This document shows positions 40,749 to 50,085 of a stretch of 64,000 bases of DNA, piece after piece. Numbering within the stretch: the stretch's first letter is position 1; each line of letters begins with the position of its first letter. The notes below the pieces were generated by a model. That model made no database searches, was not told where the DNA came from, and saw nothing but the letters and a program-made list of their open reading frames with translations. Position numbers and translations under genes: made by a program. The stretch spans positions 55,701-119,700 of the forward strand of contig NZ_JAKRRW010000015.1 in assembly GCF_026191635.1 (NCBI RefSeq), in the 5' to 3' direction. The stretch is from Photobacterium obscurum. Lineage in GTDB: Bacteria > Pseudomonadota > Gammaproteobacteria > Enterobacterales > Vibrionaceae.

Positions 40749-42026
40749 CTAACCCGTTTTCTGCAACTGGGTCGGCAGAACTTTAACCAGTTTGATCATA
40801 TTCTCCGAAACCTCGATGATTTCCATCTGGTGGCCGCCGACTTTGATGCTGAGCTGGCTATCCGGAATATCTTCAAGGTGTTCCAGAATCAGGCCGTTGA
40901 GGGTACGCGGTCCATCGGTTGGCAGGTTCCAGTTCAGGCTCTTGTTGAGATCGCGGATATTGGCACTGCCCTCGATCATCAGGCTGCCATCGGCCTGAGG
41001 GGTGATTTCTTCTGCCAGTGTCGGTGTGATCGAAGTGGTAAACTCACCAACGATCTCTTCCAGGATATCTTCTAAGGTGATTAATCCCTGAATATCGCCG
41101 TACTCGTCGACAATAAGACCGATACGTTCCTTGTTACGCTGAAACTTGAGTAACTGGATATTTAATGGCGTGCCTTCCGGAATGAAATAGACCTCATCAG
41201 CAGCACGCAGCAGGTTGGCCTTGCTGAAGTCATTGCGGTCCATCATCAGGCGGTAAGCTTCCCGTACCCGCAGCATACCGACCACTTCATCGATATTGTC
41301 GCGATACAGGACGATACGACCGTGAGCGGAATGGCTTAGCTGGCGAACAATCGACTTCCAGTCATCATTGACGTTAATCGCGGCAATATCACTGCGTGGT
41401 ACCATCAGATCTTCCACCGTGACATTTTCCAGATCGAGGATCGACAGCAGCATATCCTGGTGGCGGCGAGGAATTAAGCCGCCGGCTTCATTAACGACGG
41501 TACGCAATTCGTCTGAGCTAAGCTTGGAGTCGTTTATGTTATCGACTTTGAGCCCCAGCAGCATCAGGAAGCCGTTGGTGATCCCGTTGACAAACCAGAC
41601 CAGCGGATAAAGCAGCTTCATCAATATCTTGAGCACAATACTGCTGGTGTAAGAGACCCGCTCGGGGTAAAGGGCTGCAAGGGTTTTTGGGGTCACCTCG
41701 GCGAAAACCAGTACGACTAATGTCAGTGCACCAGTTGCAATCGCAACCCCCATATCGCCATACAGGCGCATCCCCAGAATAGTGGCGATGGCAGAGGCAA
41801 GAATATTGACTAGGTTATTGCCGATCAGGATCAGCCCGATCAGGCGGTCAGGGCGCGAAAGCAGTTTTTCAACTCGTTTGGCCCCGCGGTGTCCTTGGTT
41901 GGCAAGGTGTCTCAGCTTGTAGCGGTTGAGTGACATCATGCCAGTTTCAGAACCGGAGAAGTATCCGGAAATGACGAGTAGTAATATCAGGAGGGAGAAT
42001 AAGACTCCCGTGGATATGTCGTCCAA
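40749..42026 (-). CDS. CorB/YfjD-type membrane protein (DUF21-CBS-CorC)
   Basis: A 425-residue inner-membrane protein of the HlyC/CorC (CNNM) family. The N-terminal DUF21 domain has about four hydrophobic helices with SGYFSGSETGMMSLNRYKL, followed by two CBS domains (MVPRSDIAAINV and DEYGDIQGLITLEDILEEIVGE) and a C-terminal transporter-associated domain. Relatives are linked to magnesium and cobalt efflux or magnesium export. In E. coli the YfjD homologue also lies beside ypjD and ffh, the same order as here. Confidence 0.88.
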   Translation of the reverse strand: MDDISTGVLFSLLILLLVISGYFSGSETGMMSLNRYKLRHLANQGHRGAKRVEKLLSRPDRLIGLILIGNNLVNILASAIATILGMRLYGDMGVAIATGALTLVVLVFAEVTPKTLAALYPERVSYTSSIVLKILMKLLYPLVWFVNGITNGFLMLLGLKVDNINDSKLSSDELRTVVNEAGGLIPRRHQDMLLSILDLENVTVEDLMVPRSDIAAINVNDDWKSIVRQLSHSAHGRIVLYRDNIDEVVGMLRVREAYRLMMDRNDFSKANLLRAADEVYFIPEGTPLNIQLLKFQRNKERIGLIVDEYGDIQGLITLEDILEEIVGEFTTSITPTLAEEITPQADGSLMIEGSANIRDLNKSLNWNLPTDGPRTLNGLILEHLEDIPDSQLSIKVGGHQMEIIEVSENMIKLVKVLPTQLQKTG

Positions 42027-42117
42027 AAAACTATTTCCTTAACGTTTCTGTTACAAGTACTTTGTACCCAGAGTGGGTAGGTGTCAATGTTAGTATGGTA
42101 ATAAAAGGGGCACTTGT

Positions 42118-42915
42118 TTATGCCCCAATGATGATTTCCTTAACGAAGCGGCTGCCGAAATAAGCCAGAGTCAGCAGGAAAGCGCCTACCAGGCTGAACC
42201 ACACGACGCGGCGCCCCCGCCAGCCAAGCTGGTAATGTCCCCACAACAACACGCTGTAGACCCCCCATGCCAGCAGTGACAGTACCGCTTTGTGAAGCTT
42301 TCCCTGGGCCAGCATATCTTGGATAAAGATAAAACCAGTGATCAATGTCACGGTCAGTAGTGAGTTTCCGACCAAGATGATCTTGAAAAGCTGCCTCTCG
42401 ACCATCATTAAAGGAGGGATATTAGGATTAATCAGCAGGCTTTTCTTATTCTTGAGCTTATGATCCAGCCAGGCTAGTTGAATGGCATAGAGGGTGGCAA
42501 TCATCAGGGTTGAATATGAGAACAAGGCCAGAGAAATGTGCAGCAGCACTTGCGGGTGTGCTTCGAGGTGGGTAATGAACGCACCGGGTAGCAAGACTGC
42601 GGCGGATAAGTTAATCGCGGCAAAGCTGTATACCACCGGCAGCAGGAACCAGACGCGCATGCGCAGCATTGCCAATGTGGTTAGCAAGGCGATGATCAGG
42701 CTAATCAATGAAGCCACATTCAAGATACTCAGGTTCTGGCCCGTCCCGCCAAGGATTAAGTCTTTTATTAGCAGGATATGTAAGGTGATCGCTGCCAGCG
42801 CTGACAGGAAAACCGGTTTGGTTTTGATACCATTACTGTTGGTCAGGCCTGGCACGACCAGCCCGAGAGCAAGAAAATATAAGCAAGCAGCCATTAAGGC
42901 TATCAACATATCCAT
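42118..42915 (-). CDS. ypjD: YpjD-like inner-membrane protein, cytochrome c assembly family
   Basis: A 265-residue protein with about eight TM helices and the cytochrome-c-assembly (CcsA/CcmC) fold, shown by SLALFSYSTLMIATLYAIQLAW and LAWGVYSVLLWGHYQLGWRGRR. It lacks the tryptophan-rich WWD haem-handling loop of true CcmC, so a haem role is not certain. It is divergent from ffh, as in E. coli (ypjD-ffh). Confidence 0.82.
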   Translation of the reverse strand: MDMLIALMAACLYFLALGLVVPGLTNSNGIKTKPVFLSALAAITLHILLIKDLILGGTGQNLSILNVASLISLIIALLTTLAMLRMRVWFLLPVVYSFAAINLSAAVLLPGAFITHLEAHPQVLLHISLALFSYSTLMIATLYAIQLAWLDHKLKNKKSLLINPNIPPLMMVERQLFKIILVGNSLLTVTLITGFIFIQDMLAQGKLHKAVLSLLAWGVYSVLLWGHYQLGWRGRRVVWFSLVGAFLLTLAYFGSRFVKEIIIGA

Positions 42916-43127
42916 AGTAAACTTAACTATTTAAGATGGTTAGAATTCGCAATTATACCCTGCTCAATGTCTCGCCGCCAATGCAAAGCCCTCCTGAATC
43001 TGTGGGACGAGGCCCAGTTCGTTATAGAACTCGCATCAAAGTGGTGGCGATAACATGAAAGCAGACCCTGTATTGCGGTATACTAGCCAGATCACTCAGA
43101 TTTTGTTGCGTAACGAGCGAGTAGCAC

Positions 43128-44495
43128 ATGTTCGAAAATTTATCGGAGCGTTTATCGCGAACGCTTAAGAATATCAGCGGCCGTGGTCGCCTGACGGACG
43201 ACAACATCAAGGATACGCTGCGTGAAGTACGTATGGCGTTACTCGAAGCCGATGTTGCGCTTCCAGTTGTCCGTGACTTTGTTAAGCGTGTTAAAGAGCG
43301 CGCTGTCGGTACCGAGGTATCGAAAAGCCTGACGCCAGGTCAGGAGTTCATCAAGATTGTTCAGGCCGAGCTTGAAGCGGTAATGGGCGAGTCTAACGAA
43401 GACTTGAACTTGTCGTGTCAGCCGCCGGCAGTTATTTTGATGGCTGGCCTTCAGGGTGCAGGTAAAACGACCAGTGTTGGTAAGCTGGGTAAATTGCTGA
43501 AAGAGCGCCAGAAGAAGAAAGTACTGGTAGTTTCTGCCGATGTTTATCGCCCGGCGGCGATTAAACAGTTGGAAACCCTGGCCAGTGATATCGGTATCGA
43601 TTTCTTCCCTTCATCGGCTGACCAAAAGCCGGTGGATATTGCCAAGGCGGCACTTGAGCACGGTAAGCTGAAGTTTTATGACGTGGTGATTGTCGATACC
43701 GCGGGTCGCCTGCATGTCGACGAAGAAATGATGGGCGAGATCAAAGACGTTCATCAGATCATCAACCCAGTCGAAACCCTGTTTGTGGTTGATGCCATGA
43801 CGGGTCAGGATGCCGCTAATACCGCTAAGGCGTTTGACGAGGCACTGCCGCTGACCGGTGTGATCCTGACGAAAGTCGATGGTGATGCCCGTGGCGGTGC
43901 GGCCCTGTCTGTTCGCCACCTTACCGGCAAGCCGATTAAATTCTTGGGTGTCGGTGAAAAGACCGATGCCCTAGAACCTTTCCATCCGGATCGTGTTGCT
44001 TCCCGTATTTTAGGTATGGGTGACGTGCTGTCTCTGATCGAAGATCTAGAGCGTAATGTCGACAAAGAAAAAGCCGAGCAGCTGGCGAAGAAGTTTAAAG
44101 AGAAGAAAGGCTTTGACCTTGAAGACTTCCGTGGCCAGTTGCAGCAGATGAAAAACATGGGCGGCATGATGGGAATGCTGGACAAACTGCCTGGTATGTC
44201 CCAGCTACCTGAGAACGTCAAAGATCAGGTGGACGACAAGATGTTCGTCCAGATGGAAGCTATTATTAACTCGATGACACCCGGTGAGCGTCAGCGCCCG
44301 GATATTATCAAGGGGTCGCGCAAGAAGCGTATTGCAATGGGTTCAGGTACCCAGGTACAGGATGTTAACCGTCTGCTTAAGCAGTTTACCCAGATGCAGA
44401 AGATGATGAAGAAGATGCAGAAGGGCGGGATGAAGAACATGATGCGCAATATGAAAGGCATGATGCCGGGCGGCGGCATGTTCCCTGGCCGCTAG
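43128..44495 (+). CDS. ffh: Signal recognition particle protein Ffh
   Basis: Ffh binds 4.5S RNA and signal sequences and delivers ribosomes to the SecYEG translocon with FtsY. The 455-residue protein has the N domain, the SRP-type GTPase with GLQGAGKTTSVGKLGK, DTAGRL and TKVDGDARGG, and a Met-rich M domain ending KMMKKMQKGGMKNMM with the MxPG-like tail. A ribosome site of modest strength precedes the ATG. It begins the cluster ffh / rpsP-rimM-trmD-rplS. Confidence 0.97.
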   Translation: MFENLSERLSRTLKNISGRGRLTDDNIKDTLREVRMALLEADVALPVVRDFVKRVKERAVGTEVSKSLTPGQEFIKIVQAELEAVMGESNEDLNLSCQPPAVILMAGLQGAGKTTSVGKLGKLLKERQKKKVLVVSADVYRPAAIKQLETLASDIGIDFFPSSADQKPVDIAKAALEHGKLKFYDVVIVDTAGRLHVDEEMMGEIKDVHQIINPVETLFVVDAMTGQDAANTAKAFDEALPLTGVILTKVDGDARGGAALSVRHLTGKPIKFLGVGEKTDALEPFHPDRVASRILGMGDVLSLIEDLERNVDKEKAEQLAKKFKEKKGFDLEDFRGQLQQMKNMGGMMGMLDKLPGMSQLPENVKDQVDDKMFVQMEAIINSMTPGERQRPDIIKGSRKKRIAMGSGTQVQDVNRLLKQFTQMQKMMKKMQKGGMKNMMRNMKGMMPGGGMFPGR

Positions 44496-44498
44496 GCA

Positions 44499-44528
44499 AA
44501 TAATCTCTTAGGCCTCGGGGTTATTTTT
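44499..44528 (+). terminator. Terminator of ffh
   Basis: AATAATCTC/GGGGTTATT stem (two G-U pairs) with a T-run. Confidence 0.65.
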
Positions 44529-44558
44529 CCTTAACTGGTGAAAAAGTAGCTAAAGCGG

Positions 44559-44586
44559 TTGCATTCGTCAGTTTTAAGAGTAAAAT
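44559..44586 (+). promoter_or_regulatory. Likely promoter of rpsP-rimM-trmD-rplS
   Basis: TTGCAT, 16-bp spacer, TAAAAT; the 78-bp leader that follows contains a GC-rich hairpin. Confidence 0.6.
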
Positions 44587-44607
44587 TCCCGAGCTTAATT
44601 TGGCACG

Positions 44608-44632
44608 GGCCCCGTTTATTTCAAGCGGGGCC
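44608..44632 (+). promoter_or_regulatory. Hairpin in the rpsP leader
   Basis: GGCCCCG and CGGGGCC arms around an 11-base AT-rich loop, 32 bp before rpsP. There is no T-run after it. Confidence 0.6.
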
Positions 44633-44664
44633 ACTTTAATTTACAGTAATGCAAAGAGGACGAT

Positions 44665-44913
44665 ATGGTAACCATTCGTTTGGCACGTCACGGCGCTAAG
44701 AAGCGTCCATTTTATCAAATCGTTGTTGCTGATTCTCGCGCTGCACGCGACGGTCGTAACATCGAAAAAATTGGTTTCTTCAACCCGCTAGCTAAGGGTC
44801 AGGAAGAGCGTCTACGTCTAGACCTTGACCGTGTTAACCACTGGGTTGGTCTAGGCGCAACTGTGTCTGACCGCGCAGCTAAGCTAATCAAAGACGCTGC
44901 TAAAGCGGCTTAA
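44665..44913 (+). CDS. rpsP: 30S ribosomal protein bS16
   Basis: bS16 is needed for assembly of the 5' domain of the small subunit. The 82-residue protein has the conserved N-terminus [24 protein letters not shown] and GFFNP. Codon use shows the high-expression CTA/CGT bias. GAGGA ribosome site; first gene of a four-gene operon with the spacing 5, 21 and 34 bp. Confidence 0.98.
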   Translation: MVTIRLARHGAKKRPFYQIVVADSRAARDGRNIEKIGFFNPLAKGQEERLRLDLDRVNHWVGLGATVSDRAAKLIKDAAKAA

Positions 44914-44918
44914 TTAGT

Positions 44919-45473
44919 ATGTCTGGTAGCAGAGAAACGATGAGTTCAAATAACCAAGACCACATTGTTGTCGGTAAACTAGGTGCCACCTACGGTATCA
45001 AGGGTTGGCTCAAAGTTTTTTCCTACACAGAAGATTCCGAAAGCATTTTTTCCTATCAGCCATGGCTTGTGAAAGTTAAGGGTGAGTGGAAGGAGTTCCG
45101 CGTTGAATCGTGGAAACGTCATGGTCAAGGTATGGTGGCGAAGTTAGAAGGCATGAACGTTCGTGAGGACGCTCAGATGTTTACTAACGCTGAAGTTGCA
45201 ATACCGTCCGATAAGCTTCCAGCGCTGTCAGATGAAGAATTCTACTGGCGCGAGTTGTTTGGTATGACAGTAGTGACTACTGAAGGTTACGACCTGGGTA
45301 AAGTTACTGACATCCTGGAAACAGGTTCAAACGACGTACTGGTTGTGAAGGCAAACCTAAAAGATGCTTTTGGGCAGAAGGAACGACTAATCCCGTTCCT
45401 CGATGAGCAGGTCATCAAGTCGATTGATCGCACTGCTCAGCGGATCGAAGTTGACTGGGATCCTGGATTTTAA
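44919..45473 (+). CDS. rimM: Ribosome maturation factor RimM
   Basis: RimM helps 30S head assembly by binding uS19. The 184-residue protein has the RimM N-domain ([24 protein letters not shown]) and a PRC-barrel domain ([47 protein letters not shown] at the end). The start used is 5 bp after rpsP; an in-frame ATG at 44940 would remove seven residues and cannot be excluded. Confidence 0.95.
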   Translation: MSGSRETMSSNNQDHIVVGKLGATYGIKGWLKVFSYTEDSESIFSYQPWLVKVKGEWKEFRVESWKRHGQGMVAKLEGMNVREDAQMFTNAEVAIPSDKLPALSDEEFYWRELFGMTVVTTEGYDLGKVTDILETGSNDVLVVKANLKDAFGQKERLIPFLDEQVIKSIDRTAQRIEVDWDPGF

Positions 45474-45494
45474 TCCCCGGTAATAGGTGAACAA

Positions 45495-46241
45495 ATGAAG
45501 GTAGGCATAATCAGCCTGTTTCCTGACATGTTTAATGCCATTACCAATTTTGGGGTGACAGGCCAGGCGGTAAAAAAAGGCCTTTTGTCGGTTGAAACGT
45601 GGAATCCCCGCGATTTTACTCATGACAAACACCGTACGGTTGATGATCGACCTTATGGTGGCGGACCTGGCATGCTGATGATGGTACAGCCTTTGCGCGA
45701 TGCTATCCATACAGCTAAACAGTCCGTTGAAGGTCAGGCTAAAGTCATTTACCTTTCGCCTCAGGGCCGTAAGCTTGATCAAGCTGGTGTTGAGGAGCTG
45801 GCACAGAACGAGAACTTGATTCTTATCTGTGGTCGCTATGAAGGGGTAGATGAGCGCATTATCCAACAAGAGGTAGACGAAGAATGGTCTATCGGGGATT
45901 TTGTGCTGACAGGGGGCGAACTGCCTGCCATGACGCTAGTTGATGCAGTTGTCCGGTTTGTACCGGGTGTGCTGGGTGACTTTGCGTCTGCAGAAGAAGA
46001 TTCTTTTGCCAATGGCTTGCTAGATTGTCCGCATTATACGCGTCCAGAAATGTTGGACGGGCAGGAAGTACCAAAAGTCTTGCTGTCTGGAAATCACAAG
46101 GACATTAGCCGCTGGCGGTTGAAACAATCGTTGGGCCGAACCTGGCTGAGAAGACCAGAGCTCCTGGAAAACCTAGCTCTGACTGACGATCAGGAATTCT
46201 TGCTCGCGGAATTTATACGCGAATATAAAGCAAGCAATTAA
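45495..46241 (+). CDS. trmD: tRNA (guanine-37-N1)-methyltransferase TrmD
   Basis: TrmD methylates G37 next to the anticodon and prevents frameshifting. The 248-residue SPOUT enzyme carries the trefoil-knot motifs [25 protein letters not shown] and [15 protein letters not shown], plus the C-terminal helical domain ([22 protein letters not shown]). Third gene of the rpsP operon. Confidence 0.97.
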   Translation: MKVGIISLFPDMFNAITNFGVTGQAVKKGLLSVETWNPRDFTHDKHRTVDDRPYGGGPGMLMMVQPLRDAIHTAKQSVEGQAKVIYLSPQGRKLDQAGVEELAQNENLILICGRYEGVDERIIQQEVDEEWSIGDFVLTGGELPAMTLVDAVVRFVPGVLGDFASAEEDSFANGLLDCPHYTRPEMLDGQEVPKVLLSGNHKDISRWRLKQSLGRTWLRRPELLENLALTDDQEFLLAEFIREYKASN

Positions 46242-46275
46242 TTAATTTAGTATCAGTTTATTCTAGGGTATACCA

Positions 46276-46629
46276 ATGAGTAACATCATCAAGCAGCTCG
46301 AAGACGAGCAACTAAAACAAGACCTACCTACTTTTGCACCAGGCGACACTGTTGTTGTTCAGGTTAAAGTAAAAGAAGGTGACCGTGAGCGTCTACAGGC
46401 GTTCGAAGGCGTAGTTATCGCTAAGCGTAACCGTGGTCTACATTCTGCATTCACAGTTCGTAAAATCTCGAACGGTGAAGGTGTTGAGCGTGCATTCCAG
46501 ACACACTCTCCACTAGTTGACAGCATTACTGTTAAGCGTCGTGGTCTAGTACGTCGTGCCAAACTGTACTACCTACGTGAGCGTTCTGGTAAAGCAGCAC
46601 GTATCAAAGAGAAGCTTGCTCGCAAGTAA
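46276..46629 (+). CDS. rplS: 50S ribosomal protein bL19
   Basis: bL19 sits at the subunit interface. The 117 residues match the family throughout ([58 protein letters not shown]). High-expression codon bias. It ends the operon and is followed by a strong terminator. Confidence 0.98.
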   Translation: MSNIIKQLEDEQLKQDLPTFAPGDTVVVQVKVKEGDRERLQAFEGVVIAKRNRGLHSAFTVRKISNGEGVERAFQTHSPLVDSITVKRRGLVRRAKLYYLRERSGKAARIKEKLARK

Positions 46630-46654
46630 TCTTAAACGTATGACGTTTATTGAA

Positions 46655-46682
46655 AAAGCCCACCGCAAGGTGGGCTTTTTTT
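46655..46682 (+). terminator. Terminator of the rpsP operon
   Basis: AAAGCCCACC-GCAA-GGTGGGCTTT stem with T-run. Confidence 0.92.
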
Positions 46683-47012
46683 ATGGATGAAAAGCAGGGG
46701 CGGGATCCTAGAGCCTAGTTCCTGGAAGAATGTGGCCGCTTATCGTTATTACCCAATATCCTTCCCTTAATCTTGATATCAATTCACTGCAATCAGTAAT
46801 ACCTTCGCAGAGTTATAGCAACTCGTGCTTAGTGTTAGAGAACCGATATTTCGTTTGAAGTAAAGTACCGACTTTCAGCATCGAATGTTGGGGGAGCAAT
46901 GTCCTGGAAACATTCTTATCTCAAGAGGGGATTTCGCGCTATTACTCTGTCTGTCGTTGAGAATAAGCTATACGACGTGCCTGAGAGGTACGAACAGATA
47001 TAACCGCTAGAT
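46683..47012. other. 330-bp stretch between rplS and cstA
   Basis: No clear gene. It contains one short frame with a GGGGGAG sequence directly before its ATG (see 46899) and one copy of an AGAGCCTAG-type sequence that also occurs at 330-350 of the window. Confidence 0.5.
46899..47003 (+). CDS. Possible 34-codon small ORF
   Basis: ATG at 46899 opens a 34-codon frame, MSWKHSYLKRGF... to a TAA. GGGGGAG precedes it, only two bases from the ATG, which is closer than usual. The peptide is basic then mixed, with no domain. It ends 10 bp before the cstA terminator on the other strand. Confidence 0.22.
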   Translation: MSWKHSYLKRGFRAITLSVVENKLYDVPERYEQI

Positions 47013-47041
47013 AAAAAGAAACCAGCCGATTGGCTGGTTTC
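47013..47041 (-). terminator. Terminator of cstA
   Basis: On the minus strand GAAACCAGCC-AATC-GGCTGGTTTC followed by TTTTTAT. Confidence 0.85.
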
Positions 47042-47067
47042 AGAAGTAAGGGGGAGAGGTGAAATCC

Positions 47068-48552
47068 TTATGCAGTTTCCAGTGCGGCTTTGGCTTCTTC
47101 CTCGTCAGCGAGGTCAGTCTCGCCTTTGCCTTTCGAGCGCTTAATCACGTAGCCTGCGATACTGATGGCACCGACAACACCGGCGATGGTAGAGACTGTC
47201 ATTGGCAGCCCGAAGCCAAGCTGGCTGTTGTTCAGGATAAAGGTAATACATACCGTGGTCATGAACATCGCCGGAATCGTCGTTACCCAGTGCAGTTTGT
47301 TATGACGCAGTAGGTAAGCCGAAGCCGTCCACAGCATCATGACTGCTGTGCTTTGGTTGGCAAAGCCGAAGTAGCGCCAGATAATACCGAAGTCAACCTG
47401 GGTCAGAATGCCGCCGATAACGAATAGCGGTAGTGCCATGATCAGGCGGTTACGTAGCGACTTCTGCTCCATGTTGAAGTATTCAGCCAGGATCAGGCGG
47501 CTTGAGCGGAAGGCTGTATCGCCTGAAGTGATTGGCAGGATAACCACACCAAGGAAAGCAATGATACCGCCGAATACGCCTAGCAGGCCGATAGAAGAAC
47601 TGTATACCACATTACCCGGGCCACCGTTGGCAACAGCTTCTTTCAGGGCGTCAACCGAGCCGAAGAAAGACAGGGCAAGCGCACACCAGATCAGGGCGAT
47701 CACACCTTCGCCAATCATTGCACCGTAGAAGATGAAACGACCGTTTTTCTCGTTTTCCATGCAGCGCGCCATCAGTGGTGACTGGGTCGCGTGGAAGCCA
47801 GAGATAGCACCACAGGCAATGGTGATGAACAGAGCTGGCCAAAGTGGTAGATCATTTGGGTTCATGTTGGTGAACATCTGGCTCATTTCGTAGTCACCCA
47901 GTAGCGAGTGTTCACTTGAGAAGGCGATAGCCGTGATAAGACCAACCGACATGAAGATTAGCAGGGCGCCAAACAGCGGATAGAAACGGCCGATGATTTT
48001 ATCAACCGGAACGATAGTCGCGATGATGTAGTAGGCAAAGATAATCACGACCATGGTGGTCATCGACATCCCCATGCCTGTCTGCTCGTTTACCAGATTG
48101 GTGATCATGCCTGCAGGTGCTGATACGAAAACCACGCCAACCAGTAGCAACAGTACGATAGCAAAAATATTCATAAAGTGTTTTGCACCGTTGCCCAGGT
48201 AACGACCGGTGATAGTCGGAACAGAGGCGCCACCGTTACGAACAGACAGCATGCCGGAGAAGTAGTCATGTACTGCGCCGGCAAAGATGCAGCCCAGTAC
48301 GATCCACAGCATGGCTGCCGGGCCGTACAACGCACCCATGATAGGACCGAAGATCGGACCTACACCGGCAATGTTCAATAGCTGTACTAGGTAAACTTTC
48401 TTGTTCGACATTGGCACGTAGTCAACGCCGTCTTGCTTGGTAAAGGCTGGGGTTTGACGCTTTTCGTTAACGCCGAACACTTTTTCGATAAATGCACCGT
48501 AGATGAAGTAACCACCTACCAGCGCTGCAACGCACATCAGGAACCAGGTCAT
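47068..48552 (-). CDS. cstA: CstA/BtsT-family transporter
   Basis: A 494-residue inner-membrane protein with about 12-14 TM helices. The motifs GVDYVPMSNKKVYLVQLLNIAGVGPIFGPIMGALYG and GAVHDYFSGMLSVRNGGAS-type stretch (only parts quoted in other families) identify the CstA carbon-starvation family, which takes up peptides or pyruvate. It is about 200 residues shorter than E. coli CstA/BtsT but matches the short Vibrio forms. The BtsS/BtsR pair lies 0.8 kb away and three BtsR-type sites precede it, which points to pyruvate uptake in the manner of BtsT. The exact substrate is inference. Confidence 0.88.
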   Translation of the reverse strand: MTWFLMCVAALVGGYFIYGAFIEKVFGVNEKRQTPAFTKQDGVDYVPMSNKKVYLVQLLNIAGVGPIFGPIMGALYGPAAMLWIVLGCIFAGAVHDYFSGMLSVRNGGASVPTITGRYLGNGAKHFMNIFAIVLLLLVGVVFVSAPAGMITNLVNEQTGMGMSMTTMVVIIFAYYIIATIVPVDKIIGRFYPLFGALLIFMSVGLITAIAFSSEHSLLGDYEMSQMFTNMNPNDLPLWPALFITIACGAISGFHATQSPLMARCMENEKNGRFIFYGAMIGEGVIALIWCALALSFFGSVDALKEAVANGGPGNVVYSSSIGLLGVFGGIIAFLGVVILPITSGDTAFRSSRLILAEYFNMEQKSLRNRLIMALPLFVIGGILTQVDFGIIWRYFGFANQSTAVMMLWTASAYLLRHNKLHWVTTIPAMFMTTVCITFILNNSQLGFGLPMTVSTIAGVVGAISIAGYVIKRSKGKGETDLADEEEAKAALETA

Positions 48553-48750
48553 ACTCTTGTCTCTCTATTCCGATTGGACTTCCAGTTGTATTGCTTTGCG
48601 ACTATCGCGCCTAAATACCAGCCAGCATAAGAATGATCTGAACACTTACTTATTCCGTTTGGTATTACACCCTCGGCCAAACACTCGCAAAACTTCTTTT
48701 GATGGCTGCCATGTTAAAGCGCTGGAAAACAGATGCACGCGATAAAACAG

Positions 48751-48798
48751 TGAGTGGTTGTATGGCATGGTGAGTGGTCGGTAGGCTGAGTGAGCGGC
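48751..48798 (-). promoter_or_regulatory. Three BtsR-type direct repeats upstream of cstA
   Basis: TGAGTGGT at 48751, TGAGTGGT at 48771 and TGAGCGGC at 48791, at a regular 20-bp period. The reverse complement ACCACTCA fits the E. coli YehT/BtsR site ACC(G/A)CT(C/T)A repeated in front of btsT. They lie about 200 bp upstream of cstA and 140 bp from the divergent lipoprotein gene. Confidence 0.7.
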
Positions 48799-48940
48799 TG
48801 TTGGCGATAATAAAAGGATGTTGGGAATTATTAGAAGTTTGCGAGGCATGTCGGAATGGGAACGGAGGGTTCAGTCTAGATTAAGTAATATAAGTTACTG
48901 TAATTTATGGGGTGTTCTGTTCTGGTATAAGGAGGCAATG

Positions 48941-49339
48941 ATGATAAGACAGGTGATTACCGTCGTTCTGCTGGGAAGCCTATTACAGGGGTGCTCTACT
49001 TTGGGCTCCAGGCAGTTATTGATGGCTGACGAGAACTGGCACCAGTTAGGGTTCAATAAGGGAAAGTGGGGAGAAAAGGCCACGGCTGAGCAAACCTTAC
49101 TACGGGATGCCAAGAAAGTTGGTGAGGATATTTCCGTTGACTATCCGGCATATTTACAAGGCTATCAAGAAGGTCTTGAGACGTACTGTACCCTAGAGCA
49201 GATGAAGCAACTTGGCCTTGAGGGAAAAATGGAATGGGGCGTGTGTGAGTTTCGTCGCGAGGAAGGGGGACTATATCAGATGTTCTGGCAGCAAGGCTTT
49301 GAGCGGTATGTGTCGTTTGATGGTGTTGGTAGACACTAG
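48941..49339 (+). CDS. Small lipoprotein, DUF2799-like
   Basis: A predicted 132-residue lipoprotein with signal peptide and lipobox LLQGC, then a soluble part containing NWHQLGFNKGKWG, YLQGYQEGLETYC and YQMFWQQGFERY, the pattern of repeated GxxxG/Y-x-GY segments of DUF2799 proteins. Function is unknown. AGGAGG is best placed for the second of two adjacent ATG codons. It sits in the divergent region of cstA and convergent with btsR, so it may share the BtsR sites. Confidence 0.75.
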   Translation: MIRQVITVVLLGSLLQGCSTLGSRQLLMADENWHQLGFNKGKWGEKATAEQTLLRDAKKVGEDISVDYPAYLQGYQEGLETYCTLEQMKQLGLEGKMEWGVCEFRREEGGLYQMFWQQGFERYVSFDGVGRH

Positions 49340-49371
49340 CCCTGTCTGGTGACAAGGGCTAGCTGCTGTTT

Positions 49372-50085
49372 TCAGCCTAAACCAAACCGGTCTTTGAGTT
49401 CTTTGAGATACCGGCGGCTGACAGGGACTTGGTGCCCGTGTTGAGTGGTGATTTCGGCCAACCCGTTTTCAAGCAGTCTGATCTCGCGGATAGCCTGAGG
49501 GTGGATCAGGTATTGGCGATGGCAGCGGATCAGTGGGGTTTTTTCTTCCAGTACTTTCAGGGTCAGTTGGGTGGTGGCTTTGGCGTCTTTGGTGATGATA
49601 TGAACACCGGAAAGATCGGTATACGCCGTTTCGATCTCGGCCGGATCAAGCAGCAGAATTCGGTTATGGCCTGTACAAGGGATGAGTTCCAGCATTTCAG
49701 CAACCAGCGGAGAGTAGTCCTGGCTCTGACATTCCTTTTTTAGCCGTTTGATGGTTTTTTCCAGTCGGCAAGTTTCTACGGGCTTTAGCAGGTAGTCGAA
49801 GGCGTTGTCTTCAAAAGCTTTAAGGGCGTATTCGTCATAGGCGGTGACGAATACGACTTTCGGCATGGTGTCCGGGTCGAGCATACTAAGCATCTCTATG
49901 CCAGTGATCTGCGGCATCTGAATATCGAGGAAGATAGCATCAGGCTTCAACGCATTGATTTTTTTAAGCCCTTCAATGGCATTGCTACATTCGCCGATGA
50001 CTTCAACCTCACCGCTTTCGGACAGTAAATCGATGAGTTCTTCTCGAGCATAAAGTTCGTCGTCGATGACGAGGGCCTTAATCAT
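49372..50085 (-). CDS. btsR: LytTR response regulator BtsR
   Basis: BtsR (YehT) is the DNA-binding partner of the pyruvate sensor BtsS and activates the pyruvate transporter gene. The 237-residue protein has a receiver domain with the phosphorylated Asp54 in FLDIQMP and Lys in DYLLKPVE, and a C-terminal LytTR domain with RCHRQYLIHPQAIREIRLLENG and PVSRRYLKELK. It is close to E. coli BtsR along its whole length. Its start overlaps the btsS stop by 4 bp. Confidence 0.93.
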   Translation of the reverse strand: MIKALVIDDELYAREELIDLLSESGEVEVIGECSNAIEGLKKINALKPDAIFLDIQMPQITGIEMLSMLDPDTMPKVVFVTAYDEYALKAFEDNAFDYLLKPVETCRLEKTIKRLKKECQSQDYSPLVAEMLELIPCTGHNRILLLDPAEIETAYTDLSGVHIITKDAKATTQLTLKVLEEKTPLIRCHRQYLIHPQAIREIRLLENGLAEITTQHGHQVPVSRRYLKELKDRFGLG

